Shown: in pieces, positions 16,821 to 25,878 of the stretch | Layout: every line of letters starts with the position of its first letter | Numbering within the stretch: position 1 is the stretch's first letter | Source of the DNA: an uncultured Prevotellaceae bacterium | Lineage (GTDB): Bacteria; Bacteroidota; Bacteroidia; Bacteroidales; Bacteroidaceae | Assembly (NCBI GenBank): GCA_902762565.1 | Contig: CACWOS010000011.1 | Coordinates: 1-64,000, forward strand | DNA: 64,000 nucleotides | Direction: 5' to 3' | Notes under the pieces: generated by a model | Databases searched by the model: none | What the model was told of the DNA's origin: nothing | The model's input: only the letters and a program-made list of their open reading frames with translations | Translations under genes and position numbers: made by a program

Positions 16821-18257
16821 ATGGAAAACCTGAAGGAAAAGACGGCAAAAAATATTGCTTGGGGGGCCATTAACAATGGTACAACCCAAGTGCTGAATCT
16901 CATATTCGGCATTGTCCTGGCACGAAATCTGTCAGAGGCCGACTACGGCATTGTGGCTCTGATCACCATCTTCACAACGCTGGCCGGCTGTCTGCAGAGT
17001 GCAGGTTTCTCACAGGCCTTGGCCAATCTGAAACCGCCCACCTTCCGTGATTACAATGCAGTCTGCTGGTTCAACATCCTGGCTGGTTTCTCGATGTATG
17101 CCATTCTGTTCCTCTGTGCGCCACTCATTGCCTACTTCTTCAAACAGCCCTTATTGACAGATGTGTCACGACTGGCTTTTCTGGCCATTCCCCTTTCTGC
17201 ATTGGGCATTGTACCCAACGCAAAACTATGGATTGAACTGCGCAACCGTGAATTGGCCATCGCAGCCATCGTGTCTCTGCTGCTGTCGGGCTCGACAGGT
17301 ATGTGGCTTGCCTTTCATGACTATGGCTACTGGAGTTTGGTGTGGCAGCAAATCATCTTTATAGGTTCAAGTACCCTCATCAAATACGGTTTCACCCGAT
17401 GGATGCCTAAATTGCCTGTCGACTTCACTCCCATCAAGCAAATGTTCGGATTCTCGTCAAAATTGCTGCTGACAAACATCCTCACTGTCGTCAGCCAAAA
17501 CGTGCAGACCTTCATCTTCGGAAAGCTGCTGCCTATCAATACGGTTGGACAGTTCAGCCAGGCTAACAAATGGAATACCATGGGCCATTCGTTTATCTCG
17601 AACACGATGGCGCAGGTGGCACAGCCCGTGCTTACCAATGCCGACAACGAAGAAGGGCGTCAGGAGCGGGTATTTAGAAAGATGCTGCGTTTCACGTCGT
17701 TAATCTGTTTCCCTCTGATGTTCGGACTGGCCTTGGTGGCCCATGAATTCATCATCGTCACCATTGGCACGAAATGGGAGCCGTCTGTCATCCTACTACA
17801 GCTGTTATGCATTGGTGGAGCCTTTATTCCCTTGCAGACCCTCTATCAGAATCTCATCATCAGCCGCGGACGTTCTGACAGCTATCTGCGACTGGTGGCT
17901 TTGCAAATTGTATTGCAGATAGTGCTGACCCTCAGCCTGGCTTCACTGGGCATCACAGCTATGGTGGCTGCATTCTCAGCGCTTAACGTGCTGTTCACTG
18001 CCTGTTGGCATTATGCGCTGCAGCGCATACACCCCCTGCCTGCGCTCGACGTGCTGAAAGACACAATGCCCTTTGCGCTGATAGCAGCTGTCGTGATGCT
18101 GGCAACCCACTACGCCACGCTGTCCATTACCTCTCTTTGGCTGCTCTTACTGACGCGTATTATTGTGGCTGCTGCACTCTACTTTATGGTCATGCGACTT
18201 CTGAACGTAGCTATTCTCAAAGAGTGTCTGCAATTCATACGGAAGAAGAAAGCATAA
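16821..18257 (+). CDS. Lipopolysaccharide/O-unit flippase (MOP superfamily, Wzx-like)
   Basis: 478 residues with 12-14 predicted membrane segments. The N-terminus (TAKNIAWGAINNGTTQVLNLIFGIVLARNLSEADYGIVALI) is typical of polysaccharide biosynthesis flippases, which move lipid-linked glycan units across the inner membrane. The ATG at 16821 gives the usual N-terminus; upstream codons are inside the promoter. Two glycosyltransferase genes follow, the first after 3 bp, so this forms a transport-and-assembly operon. Confidence 0.93.
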   Translation: MENLKEKTAKNIAWGAINNGTTQVLNLIFGIVLARNLSEADYGIVALITIFTTLAGCLQSAGFSQALANLKPPTFRDYNAVCWFNILAGFSMYAILFLCAPLIAYFFKQPLLTDVSRLAFLAIPLSALGIVPNAKLWIELRNRELAIAAIVSLLLSGSTGMWLAFHDYGYWSLVWQQIIFIGSSTLIKYGFTRWMPKLPVDFTPIKQMFGFSSKLLLTNILTVVSQNVQTFIFGKLLPINTVGQFSQANKWNTMGHSFISNTMAQVAQPVLTNADNEEGRQERVFRKMLRFTSLICFPLMFGLALVAHEFIIVTIGTKWEPSVILLQLLCIGGAFIPLQTLYQNLIISRGRSDSYLRLVALQIVLQIVLTLSLASLGITAMVAAFSALNVLFTACWHYALQRIHPLPALDVLKDTMPFALIAAVVMLATHYATLSITSLWLLLLTRIIVAAALYFMVMRLLNVAILKECLQFIRKKKA

Positions 18258-18260
18258 TAT

Positions 18261-19181
18261 ATGAAAATATCTGTTGTCATACCCGTCTACAACAAGGCTG
18301 ACTACATTGACGGATGCCTGGAATGTCTGTTGCAACAGGACCTCGACAGTTTCGAGGTCATCTGTGTCTGCGACGGCAGCACTGACAACTCTGGCGACAT
18401 CTGCGACCAGTGGGCTGCTAAGGACCTGCGCATCCGAGTCATCCATAAAGATAATGGCGGTGTGACAGCCGCCCGCAGAAGAGGTGTGGAAGAGGCTCAA
18501 GGCGAGTACGTGATGTTTGTCGATGCCGACGACAAACTGCTTTCCGGAGCCTTGACGACAATGTATCAAGCCATAGAACAGTCGCAGGCCGACGAGGTGA
18601 TAGCCACGTTTACTACCCATGAGGGCGTTCCATCACCCGTTGTATATCAAGGATTTACGCCCGTTGAGCCACTCATCAAGACAATTATCACATCGAAAAA
18701 CCGATTCCCAGTTCTATGGAGCATCATTTTTCGTCGTGAACTGTTAACAGACGTGCTCGATATTCCTCGTGAGATTATTGAGGGCGAAGACAAACTGATG
18801 CAGGTCAAGGTCCTGATGAAGCAGCCAAAAGTATTCTTTATTCCGCAGCCTGTCTATTGTTACACATTGGGCGTACCCAACTCGCGACGTCATACGTTGG
18901 AACGCGAGCAGCTCTACGACCAATTGCTATTACAGACATTAGGACAGCACGCAACAGACTACGCCGATGCGTTGACATTACATAAACTGAAGGAGTACGA
19001 ACGGTTCATATATGATGGTGTGTACACGGTCAGGAAGGCTTATTACAAGTCTGCCATCGGCAAGCCGTCATCGGCCATTCCGCTCTACGACCGTCTGGTC
19101 TTTGCATTGCCGCCCGTGCTGGCTCGTCCCGTTATCAAACTATATCGTACATTTATTAACATCAAGCAAAAAGGATTATGA
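18261..19181 (+). CDS. Family 2 glycosyltransferase
   Basis: 306 residues. The GT-A fold is clear: ISVVIPVYNKADYIDGCLECL, then FEVICVCDGSTDNSGDICD, NGGVTAARRRGVEEAQGEYVMFVDADD with the DxD-type metal site, and a later EGEDKLMQ. Transfers a nucleotide-activated sugar onto a growing surface glycan; donor and acceptor are unknown. It starts 3 bp after the flippase stop and overlaps the next start by 4 bp. Confidence 0.93.
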   Translation: MKISVVIPVYNKADYIDGCLECLLQQDLDSFEVICVCDGSTDNSGDICDQWAAKDLRIRVIHKDNGGVTAARRRGVEEAQGEYVMFVDADDKLLSGALTTMYQAIEQSQADEVIATFTTHEGVPSPVVYQGFTPVEPLIKTIITSKNRFPVLWSIIFRRELLTDVLDIPREIIEGEDKLMQVKVLMKQPKVFFIPQPVYCYTLGVPNSRRHTLEREQLYDQLLLQTLGQHATDYADALTLHKLKEYERFIYDGVYTVRKAYYKSAIGKPSSAIPLYDRLVFALPPVLARPVIKLYRTFINIKQKGL

Positions 19182-20203
19182 CAAAACACCCCTATAAAAC
19201 TGACATTGCTGTACTGATGCTGTTCTTTACCCGTAGCGACACGTTCCAGAAAGTGTTTGACGAAGTCAGGAAGGCTCGTCCATCACGACTATTCCTCTTT
19301 CAGGACGGGCCACGAGGCGAGCGCGACATGGCAGGCATTGAGGCTTGCCGAAAAATCGTGAGTGACGACCAGATAGACTGGGAGTGTGAGGTGCATCGCA
19401 ACTATCAGGAACAGAACCTGGGGTGTATGGTGGCAGGATACACTAGCCACCAGTGGGCATTCTCGCTGGCCGAAAAGTGTATGGTGCTCGAAGACGACGT
19501 TGTGCCGTCGCAATCGTTCTTTCCTTTCTGCAAGGAGATGCTTGACCGTTACGAGAACGACGAGCGCATCACGATGGTCTCGGGCTTTAACGTCGACGAA
19601 GTAACCCCCAATATGCCATACGACTACTTCTTCACGTCAGCCTTCAGCATCTGGGGATGGGCTTCGTGGCGCAGGGTCGTACAACAGTGGGACAGGGAAT
19701 ACACTTTCCTCGACGATGCTTTCAGCATGCAACAGCTGGATGCTCTCATTCGCCAGCGCGGCTATCGCAAGAGTTTTATCAAGATGTGCAAAGACCATCG
19801 TGACAGTGGCGATCCGCAGTTCGAAAGTGTATTCTGGGCCACGATGCTCTTCAACAGCGGCATGGCCATCATGCCGTCAAAGAATATGATTAATAATGTT
19901 GGCGCGTCAGCTGACTCATCGCACTATTCTGAGTTCAAGACCATGCCGCGCCGCCTGAAGCAGCTCTTCACGATGAAGCGTTACGACCTGGACTTCCCGT
20001 TACGCCATCCGAGGTTTGTCATTGAGGAAGTGGGCTATTGGAAGCGCATGTACAAGACTAACGGCTGGGGCTACCCGTGGGTAAAGGTTGGACGTTCGTT
20101 AGAAGAGCTTTGGCTGAACCTGCGCTATGGCAATGTACGCTTCATCACTAAGTCAATAGCACGTCGCCTGCGCATCCTAACGGGACAGGAGAAGTTCAGC
20201 TAA
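19178..20203 (+). CDS. Glycosyltransferase, GNT-I/hemolysin-associated type
   Basis: 341 residues, GT-A-like. It begins IAVLMLFFTRSDTFQKVFDEV, followed by LFLFQDGPRG, NLGCMVAGYTSHQWAFSLAEKCMVLEDDVVPS (the EDD metal site), and FFTSAFSIWGWASWRR. This pattern is shared with bacterial proteins annotated as glycosyltransferases or HlpA-like, related to N-acetylglucosaminyltransferase I. It overlaps the GT2 gene by 4 bp and converges on nadD with a 4-bp overlap. Confidence 0.85.
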   Translation: MTKHPYKTDIAVLMLFFTRSDTFQKVFDEVRKARPSRLFLFQDGPRGERDMAGIEACRKIVSDDQIDWECEVHRNYQEQNLGCMVAGYTSHQWAFSLAEKCMVLEDDVVPSQSFFPFCKEMLDRYENDERITMVSGFNVDEVTPNMPYDYFFTSAFSIWGWASWRRVVQQWDREYTFLDDAFSMQQLDALIRQRGYRKSFIKMCKDHRDSGDPQFESVFWATMLFNSGMAIMPSKNMINNVGASADSSHYSEFKTMPRRLKQLFTMKRYDLDFPLRHPRFVIEEVGYWKRMYKTNGWGYPWVKVGRSLEELWLNLRYGNVRFITKSIARRLRILTGQEKFS

Positions 20204-20742
20204 CCATAATACTTCCGTACCAGCGACTCTATCTTTGCTGGTATCAGACCTTCGATACTTTCCCCTTTTCTGACACGTTCCCTGATTTCCGTGCTCGACA
20301 CTGGCAACAGGGGAACGTTAATCGTACCAGGATATTCACCACGGGGATAGACGATAATGTCATGATGCCACAGAATGTCCTGCCAGTGGCGCCAACGCTG
20401 AAAGTGTGCCCAGTTGTCGCCACCTATTAATAATATAAAGGTATAGTCAGGATAATCCTTGCTCAAATTTTGCAGCGTATTCCACGTATATGAGGGCTTG
20501 GGCAGATGGAACTCATAATCACAGGCTCTAACACCATCCACATCCTCCAGCGCCCGTTGTGCCATCTCGAAACGCAGTCCATCGTCCAACAAATCGGCAT
20601 CATTCCGTTTCAAGGGATTCTGAGGCGACACCATCAACCATACCTCTTCTAACGCACATTGTCTCAGCACGGCCTGAGCTAAAGCAATGTGTCCTACGTG
20701 TATAGGGTTGAAACTGCCACCAAAGATGCCAATGCGCTTCAT
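20200..20742 (-). CDS. nadD: Nicotinate-nucleotide adenylyltransferase
   Basis: 180 residues; makes deamido-NAD from nicotinate mononucleotide and ATP. Diagnostic motifs are GIFGGSFNPIHVGHIALAQ (the T/HxGH site) at the N-terminus and the late SSTEIRERVRKG. FILLIGGDNWAHFQRWRHW forms the substrate pocket. It is the third gene of a yicC-gmk-nadD unit, overlapping gmk by 4 bp. Confidence 0.96.
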   Translation of the reverse strand: MKRIGIFGGSFNPIHVGHIALAQAVLRQCALEEVWLMVSPQNPLKRNDADLLDDGLRFEMAQRALEDVDGVRACDYEFHLPKPSYTWNTLQNLSKDYPDYTFILLIGGDNWAHFQRWRHWQDILWHHDIIVYPRGEYPGTINVPLLPVSSTEIRERVRKGESIEGLIPAKIESLVRKYYG

Positions 20743-21308
20743 CCCAAGAAAGCTTTCACAATTTTCAATGTCTCCTGCTTGGCTATCTCCAAATCATCAT
20801 TCACGATAATATGGTCAAACTGAGAAGCGAAGGTCATCTCGTACTCGGCCTTTGCCAAACGCTCTTCGATAGCTTCTGCTGTATCAGTGGCGCGACCAAC
20901 CAAGCGCTTACGCAACTCCTCTACAGAAGGAGGTTGAATAAACAAACTCAAGGCTTCGTCGCCATAATACTTTTTGATATTCACGCCACCTTTCACATCA
21001 ACGTCGAACACCACGTTCTGTCCTGCCTCACGCTGGTTCTCCACTTGCTGTTTCAGTGTACCGTAGAAGCGGTTCTCGTACACCTCCTCATATTCCAAGA
21101 ATTCGTTTTTCGCAATTTTGTTGCGAAACTCTTCTGGCGACAAAAAGAAGTACTCCACCCCATTCTGCTCCGTTCCACGAGGAGCACGACTGGTACAGCT
21201 GATAGAGAAATAAAGCTTCAACTCAGGGTGCTCCTGCATCAACCATTGTACAATAGTGCTTTTACCACTGCCACTGGGAGCAGAAACGATTAACATTTTT
21301 CCTTTCAT
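20739..21308 (-). CDS. gmk: Guanylate kinase
   Basis: 189 residues from the ATG at 21308, which puts the P-loop MLIVSAPSGSGKST at the usual place. Upstream in-frame codons to 21356 are unlikely to be used. FSISCTSRAPRGTEQNGVEYFFLS is the GMP-binding region and DVDVKGGVNIKK follows. Converts GMP to GDP. Lies between yicC and nadD in one operon. Confidence 0.96.
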   Translation of the reverse strand: MKGKMLIVSAPSGSGKSTIVQWLMQEHPELKLYFSISCTSRAPRGTEQNGVEYFFLSPEEFRNKIAKNEFLEYEEVYENRFYGTLKQQVENQREAGQNVVFDVDVKGGVNIKKYYGDEALSLFIQPPSVEELRKRLVGRATDTAEAIEERLAKAEYEMTFASQFDHIIVNDDLEIAKQETLKIVKAFLG

Positions 21309-21381
21309 AATGATATTTTTTGCAGCGGACAACAGCGGACTAATACGGACAGTCAAAAGTTCGCTGTTGTCTGCTGCTGAT

Positions 21382-22254
21382 TTATAATGCGTTTAAGACT
21401 TGTTCTTTTATCTGTTCCAGTTCGTCCTTCATCTTCACCACAATGTTCTGCATCTCGGCCTGGTTCGACTTCGAGCCCGTGGTATTGATTTCGCGGCCCA
21501 TTTCTTGAGCAATGAAACCCAATTTCTTTCCTTGTCCGGCAGCATCGGCCATCGTCTCGCGGAAATATTTCAGGTGGTTGGTCAGTCGTTGTTTCTCCTC
21601 GCTGATGTCCAATTTTTCGATATAATAAATCAGTTCCTGTTCCAAGCGGTTCTTGTCATAGTCCACACCAGGAATCTGCTGCAGTCCGTCAACAATGCGC
21701 AGACGAATCTTCTCCACACGACTCTTCTCAAACGGTTCAATCTCTGCCAGCAGACTTTCGATATTATCAATCTTCTCGGCAAATTTCTTCTCGAGCGCAG
21801 CTCCCTCCTGCTTACGGAAGTCCACTAAGGCCTGCACGGCTTCACAGACACCTTGACGAGCAGCTTGCCATTCCTCATTATCCAATACCTCTACCTCTGT
21901 CTTCGTCAGCACGTCAGGCATACGCGTCAGTGTCTGCATCCAGTCAATGCCTGTCATATCGTGCTCTTCTGCAAAGCCCTTCAACTGTCGATAGTAGCTG
22001 TCCATCAAAGCCGTATTCACGGGCGCAGCTTCCGTAGAGGCATCTTTCTCTATCCAGATGGCAAACTCCACCTTTCCGCGTTGCAATTGTTCGGCTATCA
22101 GTTGTCGTATCTCCATCTCCTTCTCGCGATAAAGCGGTGCAATACGAGTGGTCAGATCAAGTTGCTTCGAATTCAGAGACTTGATTTCTACATTGATTTT
22201 CTTACCTTTGTAGGCCACGACAGTCTTACCGTAGCCCGTCATCGATTGTATCAT
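21382..22254 (-). CDS. yicC: YicC-family endoribonuclease
   Basis: 290 residues from the ATG at 22254, giving the canonical start MIQSMTGYGKTVV. SLNSKQLDL and the C-terminal GKKLGFIAQEMGREINTTGSKSNQAE are the two family signatures. Homologues cleave RNA and affect stationary-phase survival. It leads the gmk-nadD operon, a conserved bacterial association. A -7 box (TACCTTTG, minus, 22291-22284) lies 30 bp upstream. Confidence 0.93.
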   Translation of the reverse strand: MIQSMTGYGKTVVAYKGKKINVEIKSLNSKQLDLTTRIAPLYREKEMEIRQLIAEQLQRGKVEFAIWIEKDASTEAAPVNTALMDSYYRQLKGFAEEHDMTGIDWMQTLTRMPDVLTKTEVEVLDNEEWQAARQGVCEAVQALVDFRKQEGAALEKKFAEKIDNIESLLAEIEPFEKSRVEKIRLRIVDGLQQIPGVDYDKNRLEQELIYYIEKLDISEEKQRLTNHLKYFRETMADAAGQGKKLGFIAQEMGREINTTGSKSNQAEMQNIVVKMKDELEQIKEQVLNAL

Positions 22255-22283
22255 AATATCATCAATATTTTTATATTTGGGCA

Positions 22284-22291
22284 CAAAGGTA
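22284..22291 (-). promoter_or_regulatory. -7 promoter box of yicC-gmk-nadD
   Basis: Minus strand TACCTTTG, 30 bp before the yicC start. Upstream are AT-rich repeats of the ATTAAACATTAA type. Confidence 0.6.
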
Positions 22292-22403
22292 CGAAAAAAA
22301 CATTAAACATTAAGCATTAAATATTAAATTTCAGATGGTGGAAGCAAATTTTTCATTTTTCACTTTTCACTTTTCACTTTTTTTGTGTATCTTTGCAGTC
22401 AGA

Positions 22404-24260
22404 ATGAAAAAATTACTGCTAATCATCACAAGCCTGCTGATGACCATTACCATCAGTGCCGACGACGCTCAAAACGTGGAAAGTAGGCGTCGCATTGATC
22501 ATCTGTGCGAGCTCTACAATAACGACCTGAACGACTCCCTCATCCAACAGGTACCTCTCGACTTGGCATTCCACAAAGAGAACCAATGCTGGGAACACTA
22601 TTACGAAACATGGATGCATCTGGTGAACACCTATACATTTATGGGCAAGGTGAATACTGCCCTTCAAGAAGTCAAGCAGATGCATGCTGACGCTACCCAA
22701 CGCAACGACCGCTATGGACTGGCACTGGCCAACTATGCTATGGGCAATGCATACCTTAACATGGGCTATCTCGACGAGTCCATTAACTGCTATCAGCAGA
22801 GTCTCCAACTCATCAGCGAGAGCAATGTGGAACCCTCTACACTTAACGATATTTATTCGTACTACTGCGATGCTCTCAACGACCAGAAACGATGGGAAAG
22901 TATGCGAGACGTCACGGAGGAGTGGAGAGCTTTTCTCGACAATCTGGCACAGGAAGAACTTAAAAAGAAGGCAGGCAAGAACAATAGCGACGTGTGGTAT
23001 GCCTACTATTATCTGGCCTGTGCCCAGCAGCACTTAGGCATGAATATGCTAGCCGAAGCCAAAGCCGACATTGATGAAGCCGAGAAGCGTCAGGACCTAG
23101 GACGCGTATTCATTAGTCTGAGTGTACTTTACTATCGCGCGCAATACTATCTGCAGGCCAAAGACTATCAACGGGCCTATGAGTACAACACCCGCCGACT
23201 AGAGGAGAGCCAGCATGTCGATGATATGTCTTCAAAGTTGCTTATTTATCAGCAACGAGCAGAAATCATGAAAGGTCTGGGGCGTTACAATGAAGCTGCC
23301 GAGATGTACCGTCAGACTTACCATTTGTCTGACTCCATCTACAAGAAGGATGCACGCACACAAATCAACGAGCTAAACACCCTGTTCCACGTCAGCGAAC
23401 TTGACATGGAGCATCGTCTGCAACAAGGTCGCATCATCAGTATCACTATCGCCATCGTTGCGGTTGCGCTGGCTATACTCTTAGGATATGGGCTATGGAT
23501 GAATCGTCGTCTGCGCCGCAAGAACGAGGAACTCGCTGAGGCGCGCGACCAAGCGCAAGAAGCCCTTCGCATGAAGTCCGACTTCATTAAGAATATCTCG
23601 CACGAGATACGCACCCCACTGAACATTCTCTCGGGTTTCTCGCAGATTATGAGCGAACGAGGCGACCGTCTGCCCGATAAGGACCGTCAGGAACTGAGCA
23701 ACGGCATTCAGGAGAATACCAACCGTATCACTAAGCTCATCAACCGATTGTTGGAACTGTCAGACAGCCATAGTCGCAGTCATATCGAACGCACTGACAC
23801 CATCAGCGCTAACCTCATGTGCCAGATGGCCATTGCAAGCAGTGGCGTAGCCGACGATAAGCGACATCAATTCCACTTCGACACCACCCTCACTGACGAC
23901 TTCACTATCCTCACCTCAGAGCATTACGCCGTTCATGCCATTGACCACCTGCTCGACAATGCCATGAAGTTCACGCCCGAAGGAGGCAGCATCACCATGC
24001 GCTGTAGTCAGCAGGGCAACACGCTGGAAGTCATCATTGAAGACACAGGGTGTGGCGTACCCCAGGAAAAAGCCGATACCATCTTCGAGGAATTCGTACA
24101 ACTCGATGAATTCCAGACGGGTGTAGGCATTGGTCTCTCCCTGAGTCGTAGCATTGTCCGCCGTTTGGGTGGCGACATCACCCTTGACACCAGCTATCAC
24201 AATGGTGCCCGCTTCGTGCTTACCTTACCGATTATTGAAGGTACATCGGTGGCAAAATGA
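22404..24260 (+). CDS. TPR-containing membrane sensor histidine kinase
   Basis: 618 residues from the ATG at 22404, chosen for its signal peptide (MKKLLLIITSLLMTITISA). Residues about 30-335 are tetratricopeptide-like helices outside the cytoplasm (for example YGLALANYAMGNAYLNMG and RYNEAAEMYRQTY). A membrane segment (about 345-365, IISITIAIVAVALAILLGYG) leads to a coiled linker, then HisKA (SDFIKNISHEIRTPLNILSG) and HATPase (AIDHLLDNAMKFT, IEDTGCGVP, GVGIGLSLS). There is no receiver or DNA-binding domain and no regulator gene adjacent, so its partner is elsewhere. A -7 box TATCTTTG is just upstream. Confidence 0.92.
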   Translation: MKKLLLIITSLLMTITISADDAQNVESRRRIDHLCELYNNDLNDSLIQQVPLDLAFHKENQCWEHYYETWMHLVNTYTFMGKVNTALQEVKQMHADATQRNDRYGLALANYAMGNAYLNMGYLDESINCYQQSLQLISESNVEPSTLNDIYSYYCDALNDQKRWESMRDVTEEWRAFLDNLAQEELKKKAGKNNSDVWYAYYYLACAQQHLGMNMLAEAKADIDEAEKRQDLGRVFISLSVLYYRAQYYLQAKDYQRAYEYNTRRLEESQHVDDMSSKLLIYQQRAEIMKGLGRYNEAAEMYRQTYHLSDSIYKKDARTQINELNTLFHVSELDMEHRLQQGRIISITIAIVAVALAILLGYGLWMNRRLRRKNEELAEARDQAQEALRMKSDFIKNISHEIRTPLNILSGFSQIMSERGDRLPDKDRQELSNGIQENTNRITKLINRLLELSDSHSRSHIERTDTISANLMCQMAIASSGVADDKRHQFHFDTTLTDDFTILTSEHYAVHAIDHLLDNAMKFTPEGGSITMRCSQQGNTLEVIIEDTGCGVPQEKADTIFEEFVQLDEFQTGVGIGLSLSRSIVRRLGGDITLDTSYHNGARFVLTLPIIEGTSVAK

Positions 24261-24310
24261 TTGTAACGCTCTGATGCAGCGACAGAGTTGCATAAGGGGT
24301 ATTGCGAGAA

Positions 24311-24395
24311 GCACGGCGCTCGCAGGCCACGAGCACGGCGCGGAAGGGCCTTCCGCACGGAGCGGACGGGCCGCGAGCTAGGAGCGGAGGAAGGT
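24311..24395. repeat. GC-rich structured repeat between operons
   Basis: An island far richer in G+C than its surroundings. It contains the direct repeat GCACGGCGC (24311-24319 and 24333-24341) and a perfect palindrome with arms GCGGAAGG/CCTTCCGC around one G (24340-24356), followed by CGGACGGGCCGCGAGC. No coding sense is apparent. Possible roles are a dispersed repeat or a termination structure after the kinase gene. Confidence 0.6.
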
Positions 24396-24455
24396 GGAAG
24401 TTATTTCATCGAATCCATGAAAAGAATAAATTATCAAAAATAGGATTATTCTTAT

Positions 24456-24487
24456 TTGGATAATTATCATAAAATGCTTACCTTTGT
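24456..24487 (+). promoter_or_regulatory. Promoter of the tsaB-rseP operon
   Basis: TTTG at 24456-24459 and TACCTTTG at 24480-24487, spaced 20 bp. The tsaB start is 29 bp further on. Confidence 0.7.
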
Positions 24488-24516
24488 ACCCTAAAAACGA
24501 TAAGGTATATAGAAAA

Positions 24517-25212
24517 ATGGCTTGTATACTACATATAGAGACGAGTGCAAATGTCTGTTCAGTAGCTGTTAGCGAGGACGGACAGTGCATCTTTGAACAA
24601 AAGGCTGAGGGCGAACGTGGTGCAGGAGCCGAGCATCTGGGAACGATGGTGGACGAGGCGCTGTCGTTTACCGACAACCACGCCATACCGTTCGATGCTG
24701 TTGCTGTGAGTTGCGGTCCAGGTTCGTATACGGGACTGCGCATTGGCGTATCGATGGCCAAAGGCATCTGTTACGGTCGCGACCTGAAACTGATTGCGGT
24801 ACCTACTTTGGAACTGATGTGCGTACCCGTGCTGCTGAGAGAAACGGTGAAGGAAGAGAATGCCCTGCTGTGTCCGATGATGGACGCACGACGCATGGAG
24901 GTGTACTCTGCTCTCTACGACCGTGGTCTGAAGACAGTAAGGGAGGTAAAAGCTGACGTGGTGACTGCAGAGACATACAAAGAATGGCTGGATGAACGTC
25001 CTGTCTATTTCTTCGGCAACGGTGCCCAGAAATGTATGGATACCATCAACCACCCCAATGCACACCTAATAGAAGGTATTGAGCCTGTAGCAAAATGGAT
25101 GATGCCACTGGCTGAGAAGCGCTTCCTGAACGAACAGTTTGAAGATGTGGCTTACTTCGTACCATTCTATCTGAAGGATTTCGTAGCCATCAAGGCAAAA
25201 CCATTGCTATAA
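24517..25212 (+). CDS. tsaB: tRNA threonylcarbamoyladenosine biosynthesis protein TsaB
   Basis: 231 residues. ILHIETSANVCSVAVSEDG starts an ASKHA fold, AVSCGPGSYTGLRIGVSMAKGI is the TsaB signature, and CPMMDARRMEVYSALYD follows. TsaB is the scaffold partner of TsaD in making t6A37 on ANN-decoding tRNAs. It lacks the metal-binding histidines of TsaD, as expected. First gene of a six-gene operon with DUF4290, murA, rimM, dxr and rseP. Confidence 0.95.
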   Translation: MACILHIETSANVCSVAVSEDGQCIFEQKAEGERGAGAEHLGTMVDEALSFTDNHAIPFDAVAVSCGPGSYTGLRIGVSMAKGICYGRDLKLIAVPTLELMCVPVLLRETVKEENALLCPMMDARRMEVYSALYDRGLKTVREVKADVVTAETYKEWLDERPVYFFGNGAQKCMDTINHPNAHLIEGIEPVAKWMMPLAEKRFLNEQFEDVAYFVPFYLKDFVAIKAKPLL

Positions 25213-25259
25213 AAAGAGCTACGCTAGTAAAAAGTGAATAGTGAGACAATAAATAATTT

Positions 25260-25871
25260 ATGGATATAAAAGGATTAGACTACAACACCCAGCGCGAGAA
25301 ACTAGTGCTGTCGGAATACGGTCGTGAGATACAAAAGATGGTGGATGTGGCCATTGGCCTGCCCACCAAGGAAGAGCGTATGCGCTGTGCGAACGCTATC
25401 ATCAGACAGATGGAGATGAAGAATCCGCAGATTCGCCAGTCGGAAGACTACATGCAGACACTGTGGAGCCATCTCTACTTAATGGGGCGTAACGAGCTGG
25501 ACATTGACTGGCCCTTTGACGTGAGCAATGCCGAAAAGATCAGTTCCAAGCCTCAGCCGATGGCACACCCCACAAACGAGAACATCAGCCGCATTCGTCA
25601 CTACGGGCGACTGGTTGGCGAAGTGTTCGAGAAGCTAAAGACCATGCCCGAAGGTCCAGAGCGTGACGAGTTGGTGCGCATGACAGCCAACCAGATGAAG
25701 CGCGACCTGATGACGTGGGGACACGGCTCGATGGACGATGAGCGCATTGCTGACGACTTGGCACGTTTTACTGACGGAAAGATACAGGTGGACCCGTCGA
25801 CATTCCGTCTGGACCACATAACACCTATCGTTCCGGATAGCGGCAACGGCAAGAAGAAAAAGAAGAAGTAG
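25260..25871 (+). CDS. DUF4290 domain protein
   Basis: 203 residues, soluble and helical. DYNTQREKLVLSEYGREIQKMV and MEMKNPQ...YMQTLWSHLYLMG are typical of the DUF4290 family, which is restricted to Bacteroidetes and often sits upstream of murA, as here. The tail is lysine-rich (KKKKKK). Function unknown; the conserved context hints at envelope growth or nucleic-acid binding, but that is inference. Confidence 0.9.
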   Translation: MDIKGLDYNTQREKLVLSEYGREIQKMVDVAIGLPTKEERMRCANAIIRQMEMKNPQIRQSEDYMQTLWSHLYLMGRNELDIDWPFDVSNAEKISSKPQPMAHPTNENISRIRHYGRLVGEVFEKLKTMPEGPERDELVRMTANQMKRDLMTWGHGSMDDERIADDLARFTDGKIQVDPSTFRLDHITPIVPDSGNGKKKKKK

Positions 25872-25878
25872 AGAAGTT

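Noticed and set aside
24154..24381. Open frame across the end of the TPR kinase gene and the GC-rich island
   Set aside because: It overlaps the kinase HATPase domain in another frame and owes its length to GC-rich repeats; no start signal.
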